From Sanderia malayensis (Eukaryota; Cnidaria; Scyphozoa; Semaeostomeae; Pelagiidae): a stretch of 64,000 nt of DNA. The position numbers and the translations under genes were made by a program. This document shows, piece after piece, positions 12,601 to 25,153 of this stretch. Each line of letters starts with the position of its first letter. The stretch's first letter is position 1. The stretch is from NCBI GenBank assembly GCA_013076295.1, contig RQOL01000772.1, positions 4,369,087 through 4,433,086 of the forward strand. Reading direction: 5' to 3'. The notes under the pieces are model-generated. The model made no database searches. It had not been told where the DNA came from and saw nothing but the letters and a program-made list of their open reading frames with translations.

Positions 12601-14843
12601 GATGTAACACGAAAAAAGGATTACGTTATTTCCAATGGATTTAAATGTAGTGAAATCGATAAAGTGAATTCAAATCTGTTTCCTCCAAGCTGATTCATGT
12701 TAGAATATCTCCAATTAAACTCTTTATATATGGTTAGTTCGTAATGAGAATCAAGGTTTATGATTTCATCGACAGAAGTGCGATGAGTGCGACATTTCGA
12801 GAGATCGCCGAAACGTCGCATTCATAGTCTATTCACTGAACAGACAAACACAACTGTAATATGACATAGAGAAGCATTCCTCAAAACGTCACACTCATAA
12901 ACACTTCAATTCATGACGTGATAAATTTCTATTCTTATTATGGACAATCATTGAACAGGCAAACACAAATATTTTCAAGATTGATTTGTTCTTGTTGGAA
13001 TTATGTTTTAATGTCTGTAGCTTAAATAAAAGCCACCACACCCAAGCTTTAGAACATTTGTGTATACACACCAAACTGAGATAATTGCATATTAGTAATT
13101 ATGAATAATTGTGTAATTGTTTCACAGCGTTGCATTTGGCGTGCCAGAATGGCAATATGAATGCAGTTCGAGTATTGCTTACAGAATCAAATATAAACGC
13201 AGAGGCATTCAATGCCAGGTAATTTATTGCTAAGACATCTTTCAATATCGTGAATATCACAGTAATTTCATATTCTATTTGTGTGTCTTTGTATTAGAAA
13301 GCAATGTCACCTTGCAGTCTGTCAGTATTGAAGCGATACACCGATCATTTATTGTCTGTGTGGTCACATTAAGTAGTAATTGGTCTTGCGTTTAGTGTTT
13401 AGTGCTTTTCGATTCACGTTGTTGTTTGGTTGTTTTCAGAGGACAAACCCCACTACATGTTCTGGCAATTTACAGCAAAGACAATGCTGCAGCAATATTC
13501 GAAATATTCCGACAAAACAGACCAGAATTGAATTTTAATGTCTTGGATGCGGAAGACAATACAGGTAATTCTCATTGTAACAAGGAATTCTTTTTTAAGA
13601 AGTCAACTGATTTCAATTCATCATTTTAAATTCAATTTCTTATTTACAGCTTTGTTTTTGGCTTACTCTAATGGTGCTGTTGGGCTCTGTTGCGCGTTAA
13701 TGAGAGCCGGTGCAATATTAGGCACCATTAATAAGCAATCCATGTCAGTATTCAATGCCCCTGTTGCAACAAAGAAATTGTTGTTCAAATTACTTGGTGA
13801 GTTTTACTTTACCCTTCTTGTCTTGAGTAATTTAACCTTCGACCTTATGCTTGCCTTGACCTTCATTGTTGACCTGACCTAAGCTTGACGTTTGCCCCTA
13901 TTTCTCCCCCCAGATATGTTGAATGCCGAGCCAGCTTGGTCAGATGGTCCACATTGTCAAGATTGCGGAGTGAAATTCAACGTCACCACAAGAAAGCACC
14001 ATTGGTTAGATAGCTTCTATTTATATCATCATTCCTTTCATTCTTTTTCAAGAACATTTGATACCCAAGGAACACAAGCATACACGTTTTTTTATAAGAA
14101 CCCTGAAAAGTACAAATAATTCTTAATTGGTTTCTTATTTTCAGAATCTAAAATTATCTTATTGTTTTAGAGTCAATCATTTCGGGATGTTAATGAGCCC
14201 AGGTCATCACAAAATGACCGATTTTCCATTTTTGCAAACGAAAATTAACAAAATTCTTGATACTCACTGAGACCAGGCCGTCTACAAATTTAAGTCGATG
14301 ATTTCTTTTTTAAGAATGGAAATATTAAAAGTTTCTTAATTATTCGTGTTCCCAGACATTGCGTTCTAATGCCAAGACACACAAATAGAATATGAAATTA
14401 CTGTGATATCCAGTACTGAAGTTTCGTAAATTTTTGGCCATCCAGGTTTCGATTTCCCCTTCAAGTTTCAAAAAAACGTGTAATCTGTATCCTCTTCTCG
14501 AAAAGCTATTATCTCAAAAGACGTCAGTGTCAAACACACACTGTTCATCATGCTTTTGGGATAACGCTATTTCGCATAAAAATTTGCTGATCAGACAAGA
14601 AAATTATGTTCTAATGCTATTTTCATCACGCATCAGCAGACAATGGTATTTATAATTATACGATTCTGGTATTTATGTATATCATTCTGATCTTTTTTCG
14701 TTTTCTGTTCCAGTCGACACTGTGGAAGATTACTTTGCTCCAAATGTTGCAACAAACAAATGCCCATACTTAAGTATGATTTATCAAAACCAGTTCGCGT
14801 CTGTGAAGTGTGCTTTGATTTCCTGACACTGGGACCCATGTGA
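3655..14843 (+). CDS. ANKFY1: Rabankyrin-5 (BTB, ankyrin repeats, FYVE), complete
   Basis: ANKFY1/rabankyrin-5 is a Rab5 effector that binds PI3P on early endosomes and macropinosomes. I place 26 exons: 3655-3667, 4028-4229, 4345-4463, 4596-4731, 4832-4955, 5055-5204, 5605-5876, 6057-6194, 6287-6355, 6542-6696, 6782-6947, 7040-7413, 7619-7723, 7910-8149, 8337-8595, 8694-8862, 9014-9150, 9684-9822, 10186-10386, 10794-10970, 12387-12534, 13128-13218, 13440-13564, 13650-13796, 13914-14004, 14714-14843. They sum to 1,358 residues. Order: N-terminal coiled segment (LSLLRQEYVKLQNK), BTB domain (about 65-165), about twenty ankyrin repeats, and a C-terminal FYVE finger (about 1293-1358) with WSDG, RKHHCRHCG and RVC intact. 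It is about 190 residues longer than the human protein. The extra is a charged linker in exons 12-14 with three NPF motifs at residues 608, 619 and 634. Confidence 0.96.
11429..11574. repeat. 146-bp MITE with TA target duplication
   Basis: It lies in an ANKFY1 intron. It begins CAGTAAAAACCCGCATATAA and ends with the inverted copy of the same sequence (TTATATGCGGGTTTTTACTG), flanked by TA on both sides. TA duplication and a CAGT terminus fit a Tc1/mariner or pogo-type non-autonomous element. A second family member is at 40859. Confidence 0.8.
11690..12060 (-). pseudogene. Decayed Penelope-like retroelement fragment (GIY-YIG end)
   Basis: The minus strand reads FRRHKNIRDT, then CNQNLCPTCAHV, then (after a frameshift near 11860) CNKCNIVYIEETSRQLN, GEHIRK and DHEHDPIL. 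This order, arginine-rich N(L/I)RD block, CxxxxCxxC, CxxC-x-YI(G/E)ET, EH, is the C-terminal region with a GIY-YIG-type nuclease seen in Penelope-like and some LINE-like elements. A frameshift and an in-frame stop show it is dead. It lies antisense in an ANKFY1 intron. Confidence 0.65.
12103..12275. repeat. 18-bp tandem repeat, about 9 copies
   Basis: Units are variants of GATCAAATTGAATCATCA in head-to-tail order with a few substitutions each. It sits in the ANKFY1 intron just after the retroelement relic. It is a minisatellite, not a CRISPR array, because there are no unique spacers. Confidence 0.85.
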
Positions 14844-16224
14844 TTCTACCGACCCTATTTACGCAAATAGATGAAAACCTTTGGCACCAGTGGCTTACGT
14901 AACATATTTATCACAAACATAACCATACCAATGTGCTATATATATACATATATTCGAGTTAGAAATTCATACAATCTTGAATTCATAGTAATTAGAATCC
15001 AGCAAAAGTAAATTTCTTAGTAATTGTGTTTCATTCTTCATTTTTCACTTTATTTTAGAGTTGTAAATTATAGAAATGATTGAATTTTTAGATTTAACAC
15101 ATAAATAATTTATTAAAAATATGCATTTGTTTTTCAACGGTGTAGTATTATAGATGTTGTGAATTTATTCATATGTCTTTGCCAATTCTGTTGCATTTCA
15201 CCCGCAACAATGTTGAAATGGATATGCAATTAAAGTTGCCACATGGACACCACAGAATTTGCAACAACAGATCATTGACCAGGTATCAATCAATACGTTG
15301 GTCCAGTGAGGTTGCCTTATACTCAACATAACGAGCATACAATTACAATTCAGAGAGTGTTTCTGACCTGACAAAACCTGGTCTTCTTTTACGATGGTAC
15401 ATTCTGCCACAGTCTACTAATCCGATTGGCTAAAATAAGAGGAAATAAACAATCCCACAATCCATTCCACTCCACGCAGCCTCGCACCCATAATTGCAGC
15501 TGACCTCGAGACAATCCTGACACCAATATTGAGTAATGATTATGACCTTTTATCTATCGCAGCCATGTTTATTCATCACCCAAAGGATAGATCTTCCACA
15601 AAACCTCAAATGCGACCTGATTGCACACAGGCGGGGCCTAAATGTTAAACGAATTACCATGGAACGCAAGACAGTTAGGTTTGACCATTTGGGAGGAGGC
15701 TTCTACCCATCACCATGTCTTTAAGTTCTTAACCATAATAACATAAGAATCCGATACTGTTATCTGAGTACAGATTGCAGTGATAACATTCTGCATCCAA
15801 GTCCGGTGAAGACCATACTCAAAAACGAATTTAAGACCTTGTATAACGATTTATATCTGCTTATGTATGTGAATTAAGAAAAATGCAAAAGAATCAACCA
15901 TAAATAATAATCCCATTGTTCAATCGTTACAATAAATTTCGAATGAAATCGAATTAAAAATTAAGAATTCTTTTCCTATTGTGTTGATTTATGTTACAAG
16001 GAAGTTGGATCAATTCTTGTGGCAACATGAATGCAACTCTTAATTGCCATACCCGATCTTGCTATGCTGTGCCTAAGATTTGCAACCAAACCTCCCAAGG
16101 ATAAATGCCTGCTCTGTGCGTCCAATTAAAATGGAGCAAAATGCAATGAATGGTCTGTTAATACTCAATGCTGCATTCGGCTACGCAGCCATTGCTCTTA
16201 ATATATGATCATCAATACTGGTTC
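14844..16224. other. Intergenic, ANKFY1 3' side to coiled-coil gene 3' side
   Basis: The spacer lies between two convergent genes and holds both 3' UTRs. It is AT-rich. No ORF here resembles a known protein, and I see no structured RNA or clear repeat. Confidence 0.5.
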
Positions 16225-19200
16225 TTACATTTTATAACTGACGATAGATTTACTTTTGAATTTTCTTGGTAATGTGCGACTTCTACGAAAGCCCTTGATG
16301 GATGCATCAGAGTCCTCATCGTTTTCTTCATCGTCATCATCAAGACTGCCACGCCTATGACTTCTGGACGCCGCTGAACTAGATCGTATCAGCGATGCTG
16401 CATTTCCAGCTGACGTTGCATTCGTCTCATTTATCTTCTCTGTTGATTTCCTTTCCATTTTCTTCCTCAACAACTCGCTACCTAGGCCAGAATCATAATG
16501 AAACATGGACATTTCAGCTGAAAAGAAGCTCGGACTTTTCTTTTTCGATGCCTGCAGAGTGGCAGACATTTTATACTTTGAGTTCTTCCCCTCACCTCCG
16601 TCGTTACTATCAGTTGATGCATAGCCAGCTTGATAATCATTCGAAGACTTGTCCGACGCAGATTTGGGCGGGTAACGCATGCTGGTTGGTGGCACATACT
16701 TTCTTGAAGACGGCGGGGGCCTCCTGAAACTAGCAGGTGAGCTTCTAGGGTTCTCACTCGATACCTTGCCTCTTTCAGGAGCCGTGTCGCTCACATTGAT
16801 TGGTGATGCCTGAATTGCTTTGCCACCTCGAGCAATGCCACCTTTATCTTCAACATCCAGTCTGCTTTGTAGCAGGTCGATGTTTTGCTTCAGTTGACGA
16901 TTTTCAGCGACAAGAGCAGCATTGATAATACCTTGTCTTGACGACTGTTTATGTTCATCATCGGGTGATGATTCACCAGTGCTGTCTAATTCATCCAGGC
17001 TGTTCTCTCTACTCACACAAACAATGCCTTTGTTGATAAGCCCATTGTTTCGCTCGATGATGTACTTGTGATTGTTTTCGATGTTTCGTAATGTTTCATC
17101 CAGCAGCTTCAACTCCTGTTGAATATTAGCCACGGAGTCGTTCGACAAAAGACGACTGTCTGTTCTGATATCTGACGTGGTAAATTTCTTCAATTCCTCG
17201 AAAGCATTGCTGAGCTTCTCCCTAACCTTGGCCACTTCAACGTTTAATCCATACATTTCGTCGCGTAAGACCTTAATCTCACTCAGCTTTATCTTCGACA
17301 ACGGACTACGAATAACAGAAACAGTTTGCTTTTCTTCTTTCGATATTTTCAACATCCCCTCAAGATGGCTGACATCTTCTAGCATTTCTTTCTGTGCTTT
17401 ATGATTAGCATTTCTCAGGAATTCCAAATCATTCTTGCCAGCTTCTCGTCTCAAAACATCTTGCAACAGAGAAGATTCGTTGTCAGACACGCGATCGCCC
17501 AGAAAATTGCGTAGCAACTTCAAATCTGCAGCCGTGTTTTCTAAAGCATCTTGGAAATTCTCTTTTTGCTTCAGAGCAAGCATGTCTTTCTCTACCAACA
17601 TGTTTTGCACACCAACAAGCTCTTCTTTCGTTCTTTGCAAACATTCTTGCGACCTGTTCCTATGCTCATCAAATTCTTTTAACTTATCATCCAAGTTCCT
17701 TTTCGTGCAGAAATTCTCTCGTTCGAGCCTCTTAACGTGAAGCTGACTAACTTTGATTTCTTCTTCGTGCTCAATAATCTTCTTCCTCAAGTCTTTCACT
17801 TCTTTTTCCACCGACTTATAACGATTTTCAACCCTCTCTTTTTCGCTGATTTCTTCTTCAATCTTAATTTCCATCTCGTGAATCTTTCTGCTTTTTTCCT
17901 TCAATTGCATCCTCATCTCTTCAATCTCCTTCTCTTTCGCAGTTACTTGATTGCGAACGAGGTTAGCCTCCTTTGTAACCTTTTCTAAACTCTCTTCAGT
18001 GTCCTCCAACGTGCAAACAAGATTCTCGTACTTATCTCTCTCGCTCTTCAAAGCTCTCGTCAAATCATCAATCCTCTTTTTCATGTCAGCAATCTCGCTT
18101 TCATTTTCACTACATTGCTTACCCAAGTGGTCCAAATCACGTTCGGCATTGTCTTTGTACTTCTGCAGCCTTGCATTTGTCTTTCTCAGATCATCATTAT
18201 CTTCTTCTTCTTGTTCTAAATTTGTCCGAAGATCCTCATTCTCCTTTTCAAGATTTTCGACTTTTAATTTCACGGCTGCCTCGTTCTCAGCTGTTGCCTC
18301 CAACCTCACTTCCAAGTCTCGAACTTCGCCGATCTTTTCCCGTTTGAATTGTTTCACCTGCCAATCAGAATTGTCGAGTATTTCTTGGACATCCATACGT
18401 TCTTCTTTCTCTTTCTCCAGCATGAAGTGCAATATATCATTGGTCTTTTGTAGGCTCTTTATTTGCTGCTGATAGTTGTGTTCCTTTTCGCTCGCTTGTT
18501 GTAAGGACTCCTTCACGGTTATATGAACATGTGTCATGTCTTGTAGCCTGCAATAATTGACAATCATTTAAATTGTATACCATCAGAAATAGGGGCATGT
18601 ATATCAAAGCAGTGCAAAATACGACATCGTATCTTGACATGATTAATCCGACCACAAGTTGGATTAAGTCCACTTATAGCTATTTTCAATGCCATTGCTT
18701 CCTTAAAAAATATGATTAAAATCAATAAAACATGTGGAATCTCGTAAGTGCGCAATTTAGACATTTGTTATTGATTTACTTACGCGCAATACCATAAGCA
18801 GATTATCATTACCATTGCGCATGTTCGGTTGTAAACTAAAGGGTTGGGTTTAGTTTAACAACCATTTAATATATCGCTTGCCATGCTTATCAATATAACA
18901 CTACATCAAATACGTCGTAGTTAAGTTTCAATTGAACATTTGTCATAGGCGAGAACAAGAAGCATTCGTAATATTGACTTTCAGGGGTGCACCGACACAT
19001 TTCGATATCATTTATTGCAGAAAAGCCAACATTGTGATTTGAAGGCACGGCTCAAGGTATTCAATCCCTCCCATTGACCTGTATTTCATCTATATCTGGC
19101 TGGCGTGATTTATGAACAACGATAAAGGAGAGATAAAAAATAATTGAATAAAAAAATTTACCTGCTAATTAGCGCTTGGTGTTCTTGAATAGTTGATTTC

Positions 19201-21509
19201 AAAGACTGCTGCAAGCTTTCATTGACTTGAATTTCCTCTTCTAAATCTTCTTCTAGTTCATCCTTTTCCGTCCTAAGCTTTTCCTCGGTGCCTCGAAGAT
19301 GCAGTAATATCTGCCCAGTCTCATCCAAACAATCCTGTAAATAGGTCTTTTCACTGATCTCTTCCTTCAATCGCTGCTTCAAACTGTCTTCTGTCTCGAT
19401 CAGTTTGTCCATAATATCTTGAGAATGGTCAAGCTCGTCTTGCAACTCATCGCATTGTTGGGTGTACTTCTTGTTAGTTTTTTCCAAATTTGAAACTTTA
19501 CGAGCCAAATCATCCTTCTCCTCTGTCATTCTCTCTAATTGTTCCTTCAATCGCGATAACTCATCTTGTAGACTAGCAACGGTATCATCTGCAACACTGC
19601 TTTTTTCAGCCCTTTTAATTAAATCTTCCTTTTCCTGTCGAAGTTGCTTGATCTCCATCTCCATTTGCTTCGAAACTTCGACGTTACGCTCTAGTAACTT
19701 ACGAAATGTCGCATTAGAGTTCTCAAGTTGTTCTTTTACTTTCGTGAACTGCACGCGAAAGCTCTGTGCATCTGTCTCAGCATTCTTCAAACTGTCCGAG
19801 CTTTTCGACAAGGCACTGAGCAGCTCTCGTTTTTCCCTCTTCCACGAACTCAGTATAACTTGCATTGAGCTCTCAAATTCCGTTGCTTTCATATCAGCCA
19901 TAAAATCCTTGTTTTCTTTATCGATCTTCTCCGATCTGGTCCTCAACTCGTCCAAATCTTTCTGAAGAAATTGCTTCTCGATGGACAAACTCTTCAGACT
20001 TCCTTCTAATCTCGTATTATCACTTTGAACTTTATGCAGGACCAAATTTACTTGCAACAGCGTATTCACTGTTGACGTCCTCGCATTTTCGACTTCTATC
20101 AGAAGTTTCGTCAGTCTTGCATTTTCCATTTTTAACAGAGTATCTTCGCTGTGTGCGACCGGCTTTTTTAAGTCAAATCCACTCTGGCCTACTGTCTGCT
20201 TCACAACACAAGACTCAGGAATATCCAGAGCTTGATAATTTACGACTTTCTCAAATACTTTGTTTAAGTCATCGTCGAGATAAGAATTCGGTTGGCTTAC
20301 CAACTCAGAACGATGTTTTTCAATACCATTATTATCAATTCCATTATATTCTGTGTGGATGTTTTCGTTTCTCTTCACGACTGACTTCACCGACACAGAC
20401 TTTGCTGAGCTTATTATTGTTGGTCTTGCAACAGAAAAATCTGGTGCCGCCGTGTTCGCCTGTGGGACCATTTTCGCTGCTTTGCCCTCTCGTTCTGCTT
20501 GTGACTTCACATTGACGCGCAGCCGTATCCCTTGGCCTGGATTTATAAGCTTCTTCTTATCCGAAGAGATGCCTTTTTTGGCATCCATCATCGTCCTGGA
20601 GTGATCAGACATTTTGTTGTGGAGATCACTCTTGCTATCGTGTTGCTCATCATTATCTCGAAGGAATTGCTGTATGACAAAGCTCCCCTTTTCCAACTGT
20701 CCGTTTTCAATCGATTCAAATCCTCTGCTGTTGTCTTCGAATACAAGATTACGGTCTCCAGTGGAATTGATTGTTCTGACGCTCTCATCGGCCTGCCTTG
20801 TAGCAAGAGACGCAGAACACAGTGCAGTTGACCATTTGGTATCCACATCAGACTGATCAACATATTCACATGTATCAACAGAATCGCCATTTCCTACAAT
20901 TTCGATTTCTGTTGAATTTATGGCAAAGCCAAGTCTTCTTCCATCCTCACAATCATCATAATCATAACCTTCTAAACCATCATTATCATCATCATCATCA
21001 TTGACAATTTCTACTTGCCATTTTCCACAGTCGTTCGTTTTCGGCTGCTTATCGGCTCCAATACAAATCTCCACAATTGAGCTTGGTTTTGCGCCGTTGG
21101 TATGCATTGTTTCGGCATAATCAGCCTCATACTCCACCCTTTTAGAATCAATATCTGTTTTCAAGGCTTTATCCTCATTTAAACTGACTTTACCATCCAT
21201 CTCGTTGTTGTATATCCCTGAATTCCCACTGTTCCCATTCACATGTAAATTCGTGTGCTTCTTATTTGATTGTTTATCACTGCCAAATCCATTTATGTTG
21301 ACCATGTTGGCATTTATTCGTCTGTCCTCTTCGCTGTGGTGTATAGTTTGCTCTGTCGTAGCAATTACTGTTGACGATAAGATCTTAATCAGTGCGTCAT
21401 GCTCGTGGCGATCCGAATGCCAAGTAAACGCGCTGCCGTTGTTATTCAACGCTTGTTTACCGATTTCACAAGGGTCATTCATCATCGATCTATTGAACGC
21501 ATCTGTCAT
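16225..21509 (-). CDS. Large coiled-coil protein of unknown family
   Basis: Two long exons (21509-19162 and 18547-16225) splice in frame (AG|G, Arg codon) to give 1,556 residues. An in-frame TAG lies just upstream of the start ATG. Residues 1 to about 470 look disordered and acidic, with a run of Asp near residue 185 and Asn/Ser-rich stretches. About 470-1280 is an almost unbroken heptad-repeat coiled coil rich in Leu, Glu and Lys, crossing the splice junction. A short further coil follows near 1330 (AENRQLKQNIDLLQSRLD). The tail is Ser/Pro/Arg-rich and ends RTLPRKFKSKSIVSYKM. The head-rod-tail plan and rod composition recall cingulin and myosin tails, but there is no motor domain and I find no diagnostic motif. 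A cytoskeletal or junctional role is only a guess. Confidence 0.85.
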
Positions 21510-23598
21510 TTTTAATACGGCTTGGTTTAGCTACCTATTGTTTTTTTAATGCCTGCTACCTTTATTCCTTTGTGCCATTACTTCATGCCTCTGTATGAAT
21601 ACGTCTTTCTCAGGCATTCACTCGTAAGCTATGTACTGACTGCGGTTGTCATCTGGTTTGCTGTGTTCCTGCATGCGCAGTTCAGGTTAATTCCGTGTCT
21701 GTTATATTGTAACAGGTTGATGATAAGGCCCAATGTTGCTGTGCAAATAGTTGAAGTGCTCGACTTATCGTCGCGTGAATCCGTGGTAAAATCTATTGGC
21801 ACCACTTTAAATCCTTGGATTGCCTCTTCTATCCCTATTCAACTGCCGATTTTTCCTTTCAAGAAGGATTTGTCAAACCAAAGCTTTGCATTCAGACCGT
21901 CAACACCAATCCAGGCATCCAATTCTTGTAACACCCCTCAAATCTTCTTTATCAGTATGCATAAGCTGGTATTTTTCAACCAAATTCTTCATAATATCAA
22001 CCAGGTCGATCTCAAATTGGAAATATTTTTATTGATTTCTGTGCATCTAAAGAATGTCACCAATGGATAAAAGCGATAACTCTTGCTTGTTTATATTTAC
22101 GCCCTATGTCGCGGGACAATGCGATTGATACATACCTCAGCACGACTTTGACCTGACACTGTCTCCATACATACATACATTCTTTTCTCTCAAGTATTAA
22201 ATAATGAGCGTTTTACTTCTCCTATGTTCCCCTTCTGTCAACTATTTTTACGACTTCAGTCTGTTTTGGAAAGCCGATCAATGTCAAAGCCAAGTGTTAA
22301 TGATGACCAAAATGCTTAACAATATTGTTGTCCTCTTTCTAAATTCTAAAGTCTTGTTCCATTAACAAGGTGCCTTCCCAATGCTTCCTATCCCGGAAGG
22401 GTGAAGTCAAATGCTATTGAGGTTGGCTTTTTATTTACATTAAACCTGTTTTCCTTTCACTATTTTTTCACACGAATAACAGCCCACACCCACTGTGAAT
22501 CATCCACTTCATAATAACCCACCTTGATGAGATGGAACACTACATATAATATACTGGACTGGATAAACTGGAATATCATAAACCAAATCATATCCACACC
22601 TACACCATGTATGGAATATTATCTTCAATAAATTTCATCGCCCTTCATGCGAATTCTGGACCTCAATTTTGACATAGACAGACTTTTTGGATTCCCTTCT
22701 TTGCGTTGATTGTTCCCTTTACAAAGTGAACGTTGTTATTACCTAAAATTTTAGCAGCTTTTGCAGCTCAAGTAACATCGGCCAAGATGACACACCTACC
22801 TGTGCGTCATCCATTGAGGACATAAACAACACCTGCTTGATAGTATACCACATACTTGGAAAACAACGTAATTCAGACAAGAACAAGGAAATATACGAGC
22901 ATGTATAAGAGTGAGGTGCTTTAGCCCCAGGAAAAATAATAACAATTGATAATGGGCAGTGACTATGTGATTTTTCAGAATAAAGAGGTTTGGTGTTCGG
23001 TGCTTAAGTGGCAGGCGTGGTTTCATCACAGTAACCCTCAAAGAAATTAAAAAATAATGAAGTGTTCTCAATTCAAAGCATGGTGCAATTGCACAAAACA
23101 TGCCGATATAACTGTTTAAACTCTTATAGGGTCCGTCATATGTAAACAATTTGACTTTTTTAATATTTTCTGCATTATATCAATTTTTATTGATATAAAT
23201 CAAATCTTTTAATCTCAACCGCTACTGTGAGCTTGTAATGGTCACCGTTTGAGGAGATTTCAAACGATTTATGAAATTAAATTATTGCAGCAGTATATCA
23301 GTTCAGATCGATGTTCCTTTGTCACAGCAAAACCACATAAGTCGTAGATCAGGAAAGATTAGCATCAAATGCAATTATTTCGATAGCATGACGAGATGTC
23401 CTACTTGGTAGTGCGTGTTCTTATCATTGTTGAATTTGGTTGTGAAGTCTTTGATATGGTTAAGCATGAAAAAGTGCAATTACATAAGAACCAATGTACA
23501 AGCCACAATCGTTTATTCAAAACAGAACATATTTATATCATAGTGCAAAAGTCATTGCTCGTGGATGCTTGCAAAGCATCTTGACTACCCAGCATGCA
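21510..23598. other. Intergenic, coiled-coil gene promoter side to EXO5 3' side
   Basis: This holds the promoter and 5' UTR of the coiled-coil gene and the EXO5 3' UTR. A short CATA microsatellite lies near 22170. The minus strand at about 21660-22060 has a protein-like reading broken by stops and a frame change (see findings). The 173-codon plus-strand ORF at 21549-22070 overlaps it and matches nothing I know. Confidence 0.4.
23512..23517 (-). terminator. Poly(A) signal for EXO5
   Basis: AATAAA on the minus strand, about 80 bp downstream of the EXO5 stop codon. Confidence 0.6.
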
Positions 23599-25153
23599 TC
23601 ACAGCTTAAAGTTCACTGCATTCGTTTTCCGACAAGCAATTTCCCTTCTTTCTCTCCACGAGCAAATGTCAAAATAATCACAGTTATTACACTTCCAAGC
23701 ATCTTCTATGTCAACACCAGTAGCCTGGCGTTTTCCAAGCAAAAAATCATATTGCTTTGACAATAATTTCTTCAAGCTTTCTTCGTCGTATTCACAAGTC
23801 AGGCACCCAATTATCTGCTTATCATTTTGATAACAATACTCAATTACAGGTGAAGCGAATGGCGGGAAGGTAACTAAATTCAGAAACGCCATCAAAATCT
23901 CCCTTGTAGTTCCCAACGTGCAGCAGCTGAGGCCAAGCTCCTCCGCATAACTCAAAACGTCTTGATTTAACTGACACTCCCAATCCAACATAACGTGTTT
24001 TTCTATAACGTTCATTCCAGTCTTTTTAACCAACAAATCTTCCAATAGCTTTCTGTATATGGAAACTTGCAAAGAGTTTTTCTTATGCTGGGAGCTGCGA
24101 GGCATTGATTTGACTGACCTCGTTTTCAGTTCACGTATTTCAAGCAATCCATTTTGGTTAATGCAAATCTCGTCAATTATTCCCTGGATGAAAATCTCCT
24201 CATTAAAAAGATGGCCGAAAATCTGAAACTCGCGAATAGTAGATCCTTGATGCAACAGAGTGAGTTGTTGGTAGCAATTCAGAAATTTCAAAGCCCATGC
24301 ATCCTCTTTTGTTTCGCAAACGACTGGAATCAGATCATGAACCTCGAGTTCTGGAGAAAAAGTTGTTTTCTTAGCCAATTTAGACAGATTATTCCGTGCC
24401 ATGATGTGCCATAACTAACTTAAACTAACTTCTGCATGAGATATCTGATGCATACTATATGCACCAGTAAAGTGGGAAGCATTTGTGAAGGGCACAGGAG
24501 TTAAAGGGCACTGTAACCACACCCTATGTTTTAAAAGCCACGCCCAAGTATATAACACTTTTTGGGAATCTATTCAAAATATATATTCCATAATAAAATA
24601 CTTTTATTATAGAATAGAGGGCAGTTTTTTAGCAAACAGTAGAAGCATGTGCCCCAAATGCCCTAGAGCTCATACATATCTTATAGGGGTTATTACAAGA
24701 AGCTCTTTAAACCATTACATATAATTACCTTTCTCCAAATGTATTGTTGATCCAGTAGAGACAATTTCGGGCACAGGCTTGTCAATTGGCTTAGTAAAAC
24801 TGTATTCAAACTGCTGTTCGCACCAGAATTGGTTGACCAAGTCAGTAACGCTCAAACCAGCTCTTCCATGCTTGAACAAATCTAGAGAAACTTCACTCGA
24901 TGGTGGCTTTGCACTTAAACGTTTATTACAGTCATCAAAATCATACCCTAAAACAAAAATAGGTGATCAAAGTTAAACAAGAAAGACTAAGCAATTTGAT
25001 AATAAAAAATTTAACAGAGGTTTAATTACCAAAGGAAGAGCTTTCTGCATCAATAATTTGACTGGGCAAAGCTTGGGCCGCTTCAACAAGGTCGCTATCG
25101 TCGTCCAAGTCAAGAAGACTTAGGCCTTCATCTTTTTGTTCAAAGTCGTCCAT
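23599..25153 (-). CDS. EXO5: Exonuclease V, 4Fe-4S single-strand DNA exonuclease
   Basis: EXO5 degrades single-stranded DNA and acts in interstrand crosslink repair and fork restart. Three exons (25153-25030, 24947-24729, 24350-23599) give 364 residues (human 373). The N-terminus is acidic (MDDFEQKDEGLSLLDLDDDS). LSVTDLVNQFWCEQQFEY holds the first cluster cysteine. STGSTIHLEKELEVHDL spans the second splice and mirrors human TGASIHLARELELHDL. GIIDEI and LEIRELKTR form the PD-(D/E)XK nuclease core. WKCNNCDYFDICSWR near the C-terminus supplies the other three cysteines. An apparent start at 24402 inside the second intron is not used, because an AG acceptor at 24351-24352 restores the conserved sequence. 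Confidence 0.94.

Noticed and set aside
17951..18472. 173-codon plus-strand ORF, Ser/Phe-rich
   Set aside because: It is the antisense of the Glu/Lys/Leu coiled-coil exon, which typically leaves open Phe/Ser-rich frames. The ORFs at 19462-19965 and 17435-17740 are rejected for the same reason.
21549..22070. 173-codon plus-strand ORF upstream of the coiled-coil gene
   Set aside because: It has no motif, no supporting splice sites, and overlaps a more protein-like decayed reading on the other strand.
24351..24402. EXO5 start at an ATG at 24402
   Set aside because: An AG acceptor at 24351-24352 and an upstream exon ending IHLEK recreate the conserved IHL(A/E)(R/K)ELE block. The ATG is intronic.
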